Numbered from the stretch's first letter, positions 53,050 through 61,222 are shown. The stretch is DNA of 64,000 bases from JAXGMV01 sp040768445 (GCA_040768445.1 JAXGMV010000001.1:3008259-3072258); one strand, 5' to 3'. Notes: generated from the sequence alone by a model not told the origin. Program-made: numbers and translations.

Positions 53050-54138
53050 TCAGGGAATAGTAATGGGGTTAAAGATATCCTGGAAGGTCACATAGATCAT
53101 AAACCCAATCAGCAGGACAAACCCGACAAAATGAATAAAGTTTTCATACTTAGCCGGCACACGTTTTCTAAAGATCAATTCAGGGATGATGAATAAAATC
53201 CTGCCGCCATCCAGCGCAGGGATGGGGAGAAGGTTGGTGATACCGAAGGCGACCGATACAACACCCATCAACCACAAGGTATTGACCGCATTGTCCTGCT
53301 GACCTGCAGAACTGGTTGTCTCATCGTCCATCTCCCGGGCGTTTTGGTACAGGTTGAAGATATTAATCGGCCCAATGAAGCGTGCCTCTTCAGCATTCAG
53401 CTGCCCAAGGATCAGTCTGACCGGTGTCATAAACAACTGGCGCGCCTGCTCATAAGTCATGGATACTGCCGCAGGGATTGCCTGGAAGAAATTCACTTGT
53501 TTTACCGGGTTGCCCATCACAATTCCAAGCGAGCCCTCACCTTCCGGCGGGTTCAACCTGGGGACAGCCTGTGTTTGAAATTCTTCTCCTGAGCGCAGGT
53601 AAGTGATTGCAATTTCCTTGCCCTTGTTCTGGCTGATGACCGTTGAAAGCGCAGAAATGCTGTTGATGGGTGTATCGTTGATCTGTTTGAATACATCTCC
53701 GGCCATTAAACCTGCCGACTGAGCCGGTGAGTTGGCCGTGATCTCAAAAATCTGTACAGTTTTGGTATCTGCGGCGCCGGCACGCATGAATACCAGGGAG
53801 AACAACAGGATACCGGCCAGCAGGTTCATCAATGGGCCGGCAAATAATACCATCAGCCGAGCAAACGGATTCGCTGCTGCAAGACCGCCCGGTGCATCCG
53901 GGTCATTCTCACCTTTGGGGCGGACAAATGCGCCAAAGGGAATCCAGTTGAGCGTAAACTCGGTTCCCTTGTATTCAAACAACTTTACAATACGCGGGGG
54001 AAAGCCAAAACCAAACTCTTCAACTTCAATTTTTGCGAGCCTAGCGGCAACGTAATGTCCAAGTTCGTGTATGAAGATCAAGATCCCCAGAGAAATGATA
54101 AACTCCAGGATCATTACTAGGATGTTAATGGTTGACAT
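53050..54138 (-). CDS. rseP: RseP-type site-2 intramembrane metalloprotease
   Basis: A 362-residue M50 protease. The zinc-binding HELGHYVAARL lies in the first membrane helix and the third ligand is in NLLPIPALDGGRILF near the C terminus. One PDZ domain (SPAQSAGLMAGDVFKQINDTPINS) lies between, and four membrane segments are evident. Family members cleave transmembrane anti-sigma factors or remnant signal peptides. Its target here is not evident, and no anti-sigma gene lies beside it; usual neighbours such as dxr or cdsA are absent. A HEAT-repeat gene follows. Confidence 0.93.
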   Translation of the reverse strand: MSTINILVMILEFIISLGILIFIHELGHYVAARLAKIEVEEFGFGFPPRIVKLFEYKGTEFTLNWIPFGAFVRPKGENDPDAPGGLAAANPFARLMVLFAGPLMNLLAGILLFSLVFMRAGAADTKTVQIFEITANSPAQSAGLMAGDVFKQINDTPINSISALSTVISQNKGKEIAITYLRSGEEFQTQAVPRLNPPEGEGSLGIVMGNPVKQVNFFQAIPAAVSMTYEQARQLFMTPVRLILGQLNAEEARFIGPINIFNLYQNAREMDDETTSSAGQQDNAVNTLWLMGVVSVAFGITNLLPIPALDGGRILFIIPELIFRKRVPAKYENFIHFVGFVLLIGFMIYVTFQDIFNPITIP

Positions 54139-54180
54139 GATTTATTTGATACCCTTAATTTTCTTCGATAATAATCTCGT

Positions 54181-54294
54181 GCAAATGACTAAGCCTAAAT
54201 GGTGATCTCACGAGCTCAACGTTGAGCATTTGCTTCCTGGCAGATTGTTCATGTAGTTAACATGATAAAAATACCATAAAGCAAACCAATTATA
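54181..54294 (-). promoter_or_regulatory. Upstream region of rseP with palindrome and -10 element
   Basis: A perfect 14-bp palindrome GCTCAACGTTGAGC (54214-54227) is flanked by GCAAATG (54181-54187) and CATTTGC (54227-54233). On the minus strand TGATATAAT (54297-54289) lies upstream as a possible extended -10, placing the palindrome in the transcribed leader. It could be an operator or a leader stem. Function unproven. Confidence 0.35.
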
Positions 54295-54362
54295 TCAATT
54301 TCTCAATCATAAACTGATTCTCTAATATGGTATTAACAATCGGTTGAAATGTCAGCGGAATT

Positions 54363-55334
54363 TCAGTCAAGCAGCCTGGCGCCTGGCGCTGGTTCCGCCC
54401 TGAGCACGTCAGCCACACCTGGCAGCTGCTGAAGGAGAGATGCCGTTTCATCAGCAAAACCGGGGGCACAAATCACGTGAACATTTGCCCCGGCATCCAG
54501 CGTGTAACATGCTTGCAAGCCTTCACTGCGCCACTCCCTGACGGATTTCATGATGGTCAGAGAAGCCGGCTCCCAGTAGAAGAGGGGCGGCCTGGAGGTC
54601 ATCATCACAGCGTGCATCATGTCGCTGTCAGTTTCCACAATTTCAGCCAGGTCAGGGAAGTCTTTATCAAGCAGTGCCTTGCGGCATGTGTCAAGCCGAC
54701 TTGAGGCGCTGGCAACACGCGCAGCTTGATAGGGGCTGGTACCGGCCAGTTGATGGCCTTCGGATGAGCCGACGGGCTTATGGGCAGTTTCTACGATGGC
54801 GATGCAGTCCGTCAACTGCCAGTGATCAGGTGGTGCAATCGATGTCGCAAACGAATCATGGTCACCGCTGCCCATATACCACTCGGTGAAACCACCCGGA
54901 ATTGAGCGGCAGGCAGACCCTGACCCGCGCCGCGCCAGGCGGGAGAGATCCTGCGTGGAAAGTGACAACCCTAGCGCGGATGAGGCTGCCAGGCTGAGTG
55001 CCGAGAAGGCAGAAGCAGAGGAGGCAATGCCGGCGCCGGTGGGGAAGTTGTTCTCGCTGATGACCCGTGCTTTCAGGTCGCTGCCGGCCAACCTGCGGAC
55101 AATCTCCAGAAAGCGCTCAACGCGTTCAAGTGCTGCGCCAGTCTGACCCTCACCGTTGATGACCAGCTGGTCAGCAGGCAGGCTGGGTGTGAAGGTGACA
55201 GAGGTGACCGTCTCAAGCCCGCCCAGGTTCATTGAGATGGAGCCGTTGGCCGGCACCCTCAGGTCCGGGTCAGCGTTGCCCCAGTACTTGATGAAAGCGA
55301 TGTTGGGATGGGAAATTGCGGTAGATGTGGATAT
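54363..55334 (-). CDS. mvaD: Mevalonate diphosphate (or phosphate) decarboxylase, apparent ATA start
   Basis: A GHMP-fold decarboxylase of the mevalonate pathway. Conserved parts are SHPNIAFIKYWGNADPDLRVP at the N terminus, FPTGAGIASSASAFSAL for ATP, RRGSGSACRSIPGGFTEW, TSRPPLFYWEPASL and YTLDAGANVHVI with the catalytic aspartate. The conserved N-terminal strand lies upstream of the first GTG (55256), so the true start is further up. Between the in-frame TAA (55358) and that strand there is no ATG, GTG or TTG. ATA at 55334 sits 6 nt after GGAGGA and gives a 323-aa protein of normal length. The start is either a rare AUA or a base error. In Roseiflexus a related enzyme acts on mevalonate phosphate, so the substrate is uncertain. 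Confidence 0.88.
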   Translation of the reverse strand: MSTSTAISHPNIAFIKYWGNADPDLRVPANGSISMNLGGLETVTSVTFTPSLPADQLVINGEGQTGAALERVERFLEIVRRLAGSDLKARVISENNFPTGAGIASSASAFSALSLAASSALGLSLSTQDLSRLARRGSGSACRSIPGGFTEWYMGSGDHDSFATSIAPPDHWQLTDCIAIVETAHKPVGSSEGHQLAGTSPYQAARVASASSRLDTCRKALLDKDFPDLAEIVETDSDMMHAVMMTSRPPLFYWEPASLTIMKSVREWRSEGLQACYTLDAGANVHVICAPGFADETASLLQQLPGVADVLRAEPAPGARLLD

Positions 55335-55426
55335 AGTGAATCCTCCAAAGCAGACTTAACTGCAAGTTTACCACGTGCAGACTAAAACCATTTGAGATAA
55401 ACCGTTCTCAAAGGTTTACACCAATG

Positions 55427-55459
55427 AAAATCGCCCCTGACTGTGATGCCCGAGGCGAT
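55427..55459 (-). terminator. Possible terminator after the 40-codon ORF
   Basis: On the minus strand ATCGCC and GGCGAT close an 18-nt loop with a partial inner stem, followed by TTTT. It lies 28 bp after the stop of the small ORF and upstream of the mvaD gene on the same strand. Confidence 0.45.
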
Positions 55460-55487
55460 GGTTTCTCATGTGAATAATCGGCGAAAA

Positions 55488-55610
55488 CTATTGACCGATT
55501 TTTTCAGCAAGCAAGGCTTTGATTGCATCAACTTTGGGTGTGGCGCCGGCGAGATGCGCCGCCCGAATCAGGTTTAGTGTGAAGTAAACATCACATTTCC
55601 CACTTGACAT
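55488..55610 (-). CDS. Short ORF of 40 codons, unknown
   Basis: ATG at 55610 opens a frame of 40 residues starting MSSGKCDVYFTLNLIRAAHL and ending KALLAEKIGQ. The composition is protein-like (amphipathic helix with Ala/Lys/Leu), and a hairpin with a T run follows. No ribosome-binding site precedes the ATG. It may be a true small protein or the remaining C terminus of a longer gene whose 5' part is lost. I do not recognise the family. The rest of the 55335-55690 gap contains a GTGTGccttCACAC-type small stem near 55644 and nothing else that I can name. Confidence 0.3.
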   Translation of the reverse strand: MSSGKCDVYFTLNLIRAAHLAGATPKVDAIKALLAEKIGQ

Positions 55611-55697
55611 CAATTGGCTTTAAGTGCTAATATCCTATCAGTTGTGTGAAGGCACACGTTAACAATTGAATAGCGAAGAGATAGCGGCTGGATCTTG

Positions 55698-55703
55698 TAT
55701 AAT
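55698..55703 (+). promoter_or_regulatory. -10 element of the RNA upstream of glnA
   Basis: TATAAT preceded by CTTG. A good -35 hexamer is not seen at 16-18 nt. Expected start is about 55710-55714. Confidence 0.45.
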
Positions 55704-55711
55704 ATTTTGCA

Positions 55712-55986
55712 AGATTACGAGGTGGAGGTTCTTCCCCGCGAGGGGAATGTTAACCCGGTTTTACCGGGGAAAATCGAATGATCAGCGGATGCCTCCGGAA
55801 CCCGGTCACAGGTTCCTTTCTTCCTTCCAGAAAAGTCTGAGTTGAAACCCCTGCGGTGACGCAGGAAACAGAATTCAGGCAGTGGCCAGCAGTGTTTGTT
55901 AACACTGCTGTAATTTATGGAAGGGCAGCCATTATGCTATTTGGTATTAAACAGGGTTTGCCCGTTTGCAAACCCTGTATTTTTTT
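55712..55986 (+). ncRNA. Structured RNA with terminal hairpin immediately upstream of glnA (candidate riboswitch or sRNA)
   Basis: About 275 nt without an open frame but with a dense series of stems. GGAGG (55724-55728) can pair with CCTCC (55792-55796), enclosing TTCCCC-GCGA-GGGGAA (55732-55747, a GNRA loop) and CCCGGT-TTT-ACCGGG (55754-55768). Then come GGAACC/GGTTCC (55797-55816), CCTGCG-GTGA-CGCAGG (55850-55865, another GNRA loop) and a 10-bp CAGCAGTGTT-TGTT-AACACTGCTG (55887-55910). It ends in an 11-bp terminator ACAGGGTTTGC/GCAAACCCTGT followed by a T run (55951-55986). The glnA ribosome-binding site begins 5 nt later. I tested it by eye against 6S, tmRNA, RNase P, SRP, T-box, cobalamin, SAM, lysine and ydaO cores and found no convincing match. 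Confidence 0.6.
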
Positions 55987-56004
55987 AAATTGGAGAGGTG
56001 TGGA

Positions 56005-57345
56005 ATGGATAAAACAGATTTATTGAAACGTGTAAAGGAAGACAACGTAAAATTTATTTCCTACCAGTTCACCGACGTAACCGGCACAGTCAAAAGCCTG
56101 GATGCCCCGATCAATCAGCTGGAAGCTGCGATTGATCGAGGTGTATGGTTCGACGGATCATCCGTTGAAGGATTTGCCCGCATTCAGGAATCAGATATGC
56201 ACCTGTATATCGATCCCGAAACCTATGCAGTACTGCCCTGGACGCCTGATGATATGCGCCGCGCCAGGGTTTTCTGTGATATCTACACACCCGATGGAAA
56301 GCCTTTCCAGGGAGACCCGCGCGGTGAATTGAAAAGATACCTTGAAGAAGTACGCAAAACAAGGGGATTCATCTTCAATGTGGGCGCTGAACCAGAATTC
56401 TTTCTCTTCCGTCGCAATGGAATAGATAACATCCACCCTGTGCCCCATGATGTCGGCAGCTATTTTGATTTCTCACCAAACGACGAAGCAGTGCGCGTGC
56501 GGACTGAATTGATGTCGGCGCTCAACACAATGGGAATGGAAATTGAAGTAGGACACCACGAAGTAGCACTTGGGCAGCATGAAATAGACTTTCGTTTTTC
56601 TAATGCCCTGCAGGCTGCTGATAATGTCATTACTTTAAAATACACGGTTAAAGCCATCGCTGCACAGAACAACCTGGTCGCGTCGTTTATGCCCAAGCCG
56701 GTATTTGGAATCAACGGCTCTGGCATGCACTGTCACCAGAGCCTGTTTAGTATTGAGGGTGAAAACCTTTTTTATGAAGACAACGATCCCTTCAATCTCA
56801 GTCAATTAGGCTACCAGTATATTGCCGGGCAGTTAACACACGCCCGCTCACTTTCTGCCATTGTTTCACCCACAATCAACTCTTATAAACGGCTGGTTCC
56901 AGGGTACGAAGCGCCGGTATATATAGGCTGGGCACAAACCAACCGTTCTGCCCTGATTCGATTGCCGCGTTACTTAAGAGGCCAAAAGAATGCCCTGCGG
57001 GCAGAATTACGCTGCCCCGATCCATCCTGCAACCCTTACCTTGCATTCAAAGCCATGTTGGTGACAGCGCTGGACGGCGTTGACAAACAGCTCACCTGTC
57101 CGGAGCCATTAAATAACATCAACGTTTATGAGTTATCAAAAGAGGAACGGCGGGCAATGGGCATCAACGATCTTCCTTCATCACTTTCTCGCGCGCTTGA
57201 TGAACTGGAGAAAAATGCCCTTCTGAAAACCAGCCTTGGTCCAGTTTTGATGGAAGCCTTTATGCGTGCCAAGCGGGCTGAGTGTGAAGCATACCGTATC
57301 CAGGTGATGGATTGGGAGCTCAATAAGTACCTGGAAACTGCCTGA
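56005..57345 (+). CDS. glnA: Glutamine synthetase, type I
   Basis: ATP-dependent synthesis of glutamine from glutamate and ammonium. Landmarks: GVWFDGSSVEGFARIQESDM, VGAEPEFFLFRR, EVGHHEVALGQHEIDFRF, NGSGMHCHQSLF, KRLVPGYEAPVYIGWAQ and LRAELRCPDPSCNPYLAF, with metal-ligand glutamates and histidine present. At 446 residues and with NVYELSKEE at the position of the adenylylation loop, it fits the GSI-alpha type that is not adenylylated. ATG at 56005 has GGAGAGG upstream; an in-frame earlier start lies within the terminator and is rejected. A structured RNA ending in a terminator directly precedes it, so expression may depend on read-through. Confidence 0.97.
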   Translation: MDKTDLLKRVKEDNVKFISYQFTDVTGTVKSLDAPINQLEAAIDRGVWFDGSSVEGFARIQESDMHLYIDPETYAVLPWTPDDMRRARVFCDIYTPDGKPFQGDPRGELKRYLEEVRKTRGFIFNVGAEPEFFLFRRNGIDNIHPVPHDVGSYFDFSPNDEAVRVRTELMSALNTMGMEIEVGHHEVALGQHEIDFRFSNALQAADNVITLKYTVKAIAAQNNLVASFMPKPVFGINGSGMHCHQSLFSIEGENLFYEDNDPFNLSQLGYQYIAGQLTHARSLSAIVSPTINSYKRLVPGYEAPVYIGWAQTNRSALIRLPRYLRGQKNALRAELRCPDPSCNPYLAFKAMLVTALDGVDKQLTCPEPLNNINVYELSKEERRAMGINDLPSSLSRALDELEKNALLKTSLGPVLMEAFMRAKRAECEAYRIQVMDWELNKYLETA

Positions 57346-57357
57346 TCTTTTTATCAG

Positions 57358-57406
57358 TGGCGGCAGGTACAATTACTACTGTGTGCCTGCTGCCAGACAT
57401 TTTTTA
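57358..57406 (+). terminator. glnA terminator
   Basis: TGGCGGCAGG and CCTGCTGCCA form a 10-bp stem (one G-U) closing an 18-nt loop, followed by GACATTTTTT. It starts 13 bp after the glnA stop. The rest of the gap to 57595 holds a CGGGTT-GTAA-AACCCG hairpin (57542-57559) and a TACAAT at about 57501 as a possible -10 for the next operon. Confidence 0.8.
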
Positions 57407-57595
57407 CTAAGGCTGGCAGCACTTAAATAGGTAGTGCACATCACTTCAGCTAATGAGACCCCCATCGTTCATTCATACGACCATTCTTCCGGTTATGCGA
57501 TACAATAAAGCATTATATTTGAACGATCCAAAATACCATAAACGGGTTGTAAAACCCGATAACGACACCGTAAATTACATGGAGACTACACAGCA

Positions 57596-58531
57596 TTGAT
57601 CAGCGAAAAAGTCACAGAAATTACTGAGCACATTCAGAAAGTTATGGTAGGCAAAGATGAAGTCATCCGCCTTGCCATGTCGGCCATTCTATGCGAAGGC
57701 CATATTTTGTTTGAGGATGTTCCAGGGACAGGAAAAACCACGCTCGCCAGGGCAATTGCTGCCGTGATGGGTTGTTCTTTCAAACGCATTCAGTTCACAC
57801 CCGACCTGCTTCCCACCGATGTAACCGGTTTGAGCTGGTATAACCAGAAATTGGGTGAATTTGAATTCAGACCGGGGCCTATCATGAGCCAGGTGGTTTT
57901 GGCTGATGAGATCAACCGGGCCACACCCCGCACCCAATCTGCGTTGCTTGAAGCAATGCAGGAACGCCAGGTGACAGTTGATGGTCAGACACGTCTGTTG
58001 GATCGTCCATTCCTGGTCATTGCGACACAGAACCCGGTAGAACTGGAAGGTACCTTCCCCCTGCCCGAAGCACAGCTTGACCGCTTTTTGCTACGGATTG
58101 TGATCGGTTATCCATCGCAGGATGAAGAAAATGCCATTTTACTGCGTTTTCGCAAAGACGATCCACTCTCACAACTTTCTCCTGTTGTCAGCCAGGCAGA
58201 AATTCTTGCCATGCAAGAAGAGCGCAAGGAAATCCGTGTGGAAGATTCGGTGCGCGACTACATCGTCCGTATTGCCCGTGAAACGCGCAGCAACAATGAA
58301 ATTCAGCTTGGTGCAAGCCCCCGAGCAACCATGGGACTTTATCAAACCTCACAAGCCTGGGCTGCAATCCATGGCCGCGATTTTGTGATCCCTGATGATG
58401 TGAAATATGTTGCACCTTATGTACTTTGTCACCGGTTGATCATCTCTCCTTCAGCGCAGCTCAGGGGACGTACTTCGCAGGAACTCATTAGCGACATTGT
58501 CTCAATCGTCCCGGTGCCGGTGGAGAAGTAA
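57596..58531 (+). CDS. MoxR-family AAA+ ATPase
   Basis: A 311-residue AAA+ chaperone-like ATPase. Walker A EDVPGTGKTTLARAIA, Walker B VVLADEINRATPRTQSALLEAM, sensor 1 VIATQNPVELEGTFPLPEAQLDRF and the C-terminal lid are complete. MoxR proteins usually work with a von Willebrand or DUF58 protein to mature or activate other complexes; the next gene, 2 bp downstream, encodes a DUF58 protein. Start is TTG at 57596, overlapping the stop of a six-codon ATG frame (57579-57599). GGAG lies 11 nt upstream. Confidence 0.95.
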   Translation: MISEKVTEITEHIQKVMVGKDEVIRLAMSAILCEGHILFEDVPGTGKTTLARAIAAVMGCSFKRIQFTPDLLPTDVTGLSWYNQKLGEFEFRPGPIMSQVVLADEINRATPRTQSALLEAMQERQVTVDGQTRLLDRPFLVIATQNPVELEGTFPLPEAQLDRFLLRIVIGYPSQDEENAILLRFRKDDPLSQLSPVVSQAEILAMQEERKEIRVEDSVRDYIVRIARETRSNNEIQLGASPRATMGLYQTSQAWAAIHGRDFVIPDDVKYVAPYVLCHRLIISPSAQLRGRTSQELISDIVSIVPVPVEK

Positions 58532-58533
58532 TT

Positions 58534-59739
58534 TTGCGGGTTGAAAACTGGCTCCCCCTGCTTATTGTTGTGTTCCTGATGGGGGCATATTTGAATTTGC
58601 CCTGGATGGTCTTCTTTTCTACAGCCATCAGTTCAGTGATTGGCATTGCCCAACTGTGGAAAGAGCGTTCCACCAAAGATGTCATCTATACACGCAGGTT
58701 CCACTATATCCGTGGTTTCCCGGGCGAGCAGACGACAGTTCAGCTTGAAGTTCAAAACAATAAATGGCTGCCGCTTTCCTGGCTGAGAGTGGTCGATATG
58801 TGGCCTATGGATACACCTACGGCTGATCCGGAACTTCTGAGACCAACAAATATCCAGGGTAAGGGTGAGCTCACCAATGCCTACAGCTTGAAATGGCACG
58901 ACAAAATCCAAAGAAAGTTTAATGTTGTATTCAAGACACGCGGCATCTATCCAATAGGACCGGCAAAAATCACCACTGGAGATTTTTTCGGCTTGTATGA
59001 TAAAACCATTGAAACCCGCCAGGAACAGTACCTGACCGTCTTCCCTGAAATTCTACCGATGGAAAAATTAAAATTAAATACCAATGACCCCTTTGGAGAT
59101 AGGGCTGCTCAACGCCGCTTATTTGAGGATCCAAACCGGCCTGTCGGTATTCGTGAATATCATCCTGAAGATGGCATGAAACGGATTCACTGGACAGCAA
59201 CAGCCCGAACAGGCAGCCTGCAGGTTAAGGTGTATCAACCGGTAACTGCCCGGGTCATGATGGTATGCCTGAATGTGGCAACATCAATCCAACCATGGTT
59301 GGGAATGAACTCTGAGATGCTGGAACAGCTGGTAAAAATTGCTGCTTCTGTCGCTTACAACAGCGTGGAAGAAGGCTACTCTGTCGGTTTGATTGCTAAC
59401 GGATGCCTTGCACATTCAGACCAGCCATTCAATATCGCACCAGGCAGGACACCCCAACAGCTTGCTTCACTGCTCCAGGCCCTTGCCGGGGTAACAAGTT
59501 ATGTCACTGCGCCGTTCGAAGTATTCTTAAATAAAGCAATGTCCAAAACGCCTTACGGTGCAACAATTGTCATCATCACTTCAGTCATCTCAGATAACCT
59601 TGTCGAAACGCTTATACGCCTGAAACGCTATCGTCCAAGTATCACCCTGTTCTCCCTGGCAGAGACTGCACCGCCGGCTATACCGGGCATTCAAACCATT
59701 CACCTGCCGTACACTGGTGAGGTGGTATCTCATGCATAA
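58534..59739 (+). CDS. DUF58 domain membrane protein
   Basis: A 401-residue protein with two N-terminal membrane helices (about residues 4-38) and a large extracytoplasmic/cytoplasmic soluble part. It carries the DUF58 core DPNRPVGIREYHPEDGMKRIHWTATARTGSLQVKVYQP, the usual von Willebrand-like partner of MoxR ATPases. Starts at TTG with GGTGGAG upstream. It is sandwiched between moxR (2-bp gap) and a membrane protein gene (8-bp overlap), giving a conserved three-gene unit that may handle cell-envelope stress or assembly; the exact client is unknown. Confidence 0.9.
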   Translation: MRVENWLPLLIVVFLMGAYLNLPWMVFFSTAISSVIGIAQLWKERSTKDVIYTRRFHYIRGFPGEQTTVQLEVQNNKWLPLSWLRVVDMWPMDTPTADPELLRPTNIQGKGELTNAYSLKWHDKIQRKFNVVFKTRGIYPIGPAKITTGDFFGLYDKTIETRQEQYLTVFPEILPMEKLKLNTNDPFGDRAAQRRLFEDPNRPVGIREYHPEDGMKRIHWTATARTGSLQVKVYQPVTARVMMVCLNVATSIQPWLGMNSEMLEQLVKIAASVAYNSVEEGYSVGLIANGCLAHSDQPFNIAPGRTPQQLASLLQALAGVTSYVTAPFEVFLNKAMSKTPYGATIVIITSVISDNLVETLIRLKRYRPSITLFSLAETAPPAIPGIQTIHLPYTGEVVSHA

Positions 59740-61213
59740 CGAGAATCTCCAGTCTGGCGACAGCTTTTCATCATTAATTAGGAACTTTCGTTTCCGCTTC
59801 TGGCAAGAATTGACCAACGTTTCTATGTTGGGTATGGAACTCCTGCTGATTGTTGCCTGGCACACGGCATTCATCACAGGTGGCATGAATTGGGAAACGA
59901 CCTTAATGCTGCTTGCAGCTGCCATGCTGGGGTCTTACCTGCTGGCAAGGCTGGTGTTTTATGCCAGGCTAAAACCCGTTTATCAACAGTCGCTTTTTAT
60001 TATCTGGGCAGTGTTCATCCTGTTGTTTACTTCAAACCTGATCCTTTTCCCCGGGCAGGCGTTCAACCCGGTCAGGATCATAATCTCAATAGCCAGTGGC
60101 TTCTTTAACAATGAAGAGTGGAGAGAATTTATCCACCTCTTTCTGACGGCCATCCTGTTATTGAGAGGTATTATCCTGGCAAGAGAGCCGGCAACACGCT
60201 ACGATGTGATTGTTCGTTTTGGAACTGGAATATTAATATTCCTGGTCTATGGGATGGTCTTCTTGCGCGGCAACCTGTTTGAGTCATCCCCAATTTTGTT
60301 CTTATATCTCACAGTTGGTTTACTTGGCTTGATTGCCAGCCGCATCAGCAGCCTGGGTAGAATTTACAGCAGTCGCATAGTGGGGATCAATTCTGGGTGG
60401 CTTATCGCTTTGGTTCTGGTCATCTTGATCACGGTTGGTGTCAGTTTTCTGGCGGGTCGATTTGCTGATTTATATCTTGATGAACTGCTCCTAAAAGCAT
60501 TTTCTTTTCTCTTCTACGCTGTACTTATCGCTAGCTTGATAGCGCTTGCCCCTCTGCTGCTTTTGATAGTATTTATCATGGAAAAACTGCTGGAGAACTT
60601 TGAATTTAGCCTGGAAGGCAGCCCAATGGAAGGTGTCCAGGATATCTTGCAGGACATCACACAGGAGCAGGCGAAGAGTTCAGTACTGATTGAAACCTTA
60701 TTAAAATACAGTAAAGTAATCATTTTTGCAGTGCTGCTGTTAATCATCGTAATAACAGCAGTCATTATCTTGCGAAAAACATTGCTCGAGCAAAAATTCA
60801 ACGGTGAAGATGAGCACTCAAAATCCAACTCTGACAAGAAAAAAAATGCCTTTCAAGATTTTTTGGAAAAGTTAAGGCAGCCGCAGAATCTCATTGACCT
60901 GCGCCGCTTAATCGGAGCCGCGCGCATCAGACGCACATATGCGCGTTTGATGAATCTCTGCAGCCGCCTTGGTAAAGCACGACCGGCATCAAAAACCCCG
61001 CTTGAATTCTTACCTTCTGCACAGCAGTTATTTGAACAAGAACAGGGAGAATTGGCATTGATTACCAATGCCTATATAAAGATCCGTTATGGAGAACTGC
61101 CTGAGAATGATGAAGAAGTACAGGCAGTTGAGGCTGCCTGGGATAAGATTGAAGCAGCGGGAAAATTAAAACTGGCTGAACAGAAGAAAATTGCTAAGAA
61201 GCGTGCGAAATAA
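59732..61213 (+). CDS. Membrane protein with C-terminal DUF4129-like domain
   Basis: A 493-residue protein with about nine hydrophobic helices in residues ~25-290 and another near 325-345, then a cytoplasmic domain. The C-terminal ~120 residues (ARIRRTYARLMNLCSRLGKARPASKTPLEFL, then ITNAYIKIRYGELPENDEEVQAVEAAWDKI) match the DUF4129 pattern seen in transglutaminase-like membrane proteins of MoxR/DUF58 operons. The extracellular transglutaminase domain itself is missing here. ATG at 59732 has GAGG upstream and overlaps the DUF58 gene by 8 bp. Confidence 0.75.
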   Translation: MHNENLQSGDSFSSLIRNFRFRFWQELTNVSMLGMELLLIVAWHTAFITGGMNWETTLMLLAAAMLGSYLLARLVFYARLKPVYQQSLFIIWAVFILLFTSNLILFPGQAFNPVRIIISIASGFFNNEEWREFIHLFLTAILLLRGIILAREPATRYDVIVRFGTGILIFLVYGMVFLRGNLFESSPILFLYLTVGLLGLIASRISSLGRIYSSRIVGINSGWLIALVLVILITVGVSFLAGRFADLYLDELLLKAFSFLFYAVLIASLIALAPLLLLIVFIMEKLLENFEFSLEGSPMEGVQDILQDITQEQAKSSVLIETLLKYSKVIIFAVLLLIIVITAVIILRKTLLEQKFNGEDEHSKSNSDKKKNAFQDFLEKLRQPQNLIDLRRLIGAARIRRTYARLMNLCSRLGKARPASKTPLEFLPSAQQLFEQEQGELALITNAYIKIRYGELPENDEEVQAVEAAWDKIEAAGKLKLAEQKKIAKKRAK

Positions 61214-61222
61214 CCTGCTCGG

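Noticed and set aside
55712..55986. 6S, tmRNA, RNase P, SRP, T-box, SAM, lysine, cobalamin or ydaO identity for the glnA-upstream RNA
   Set aside because: Short similarities (GGTGGAGG, CCGGAACCCGG, GGAAGGGCAGCC) occur, but the diagnostic cores of each class are missing.
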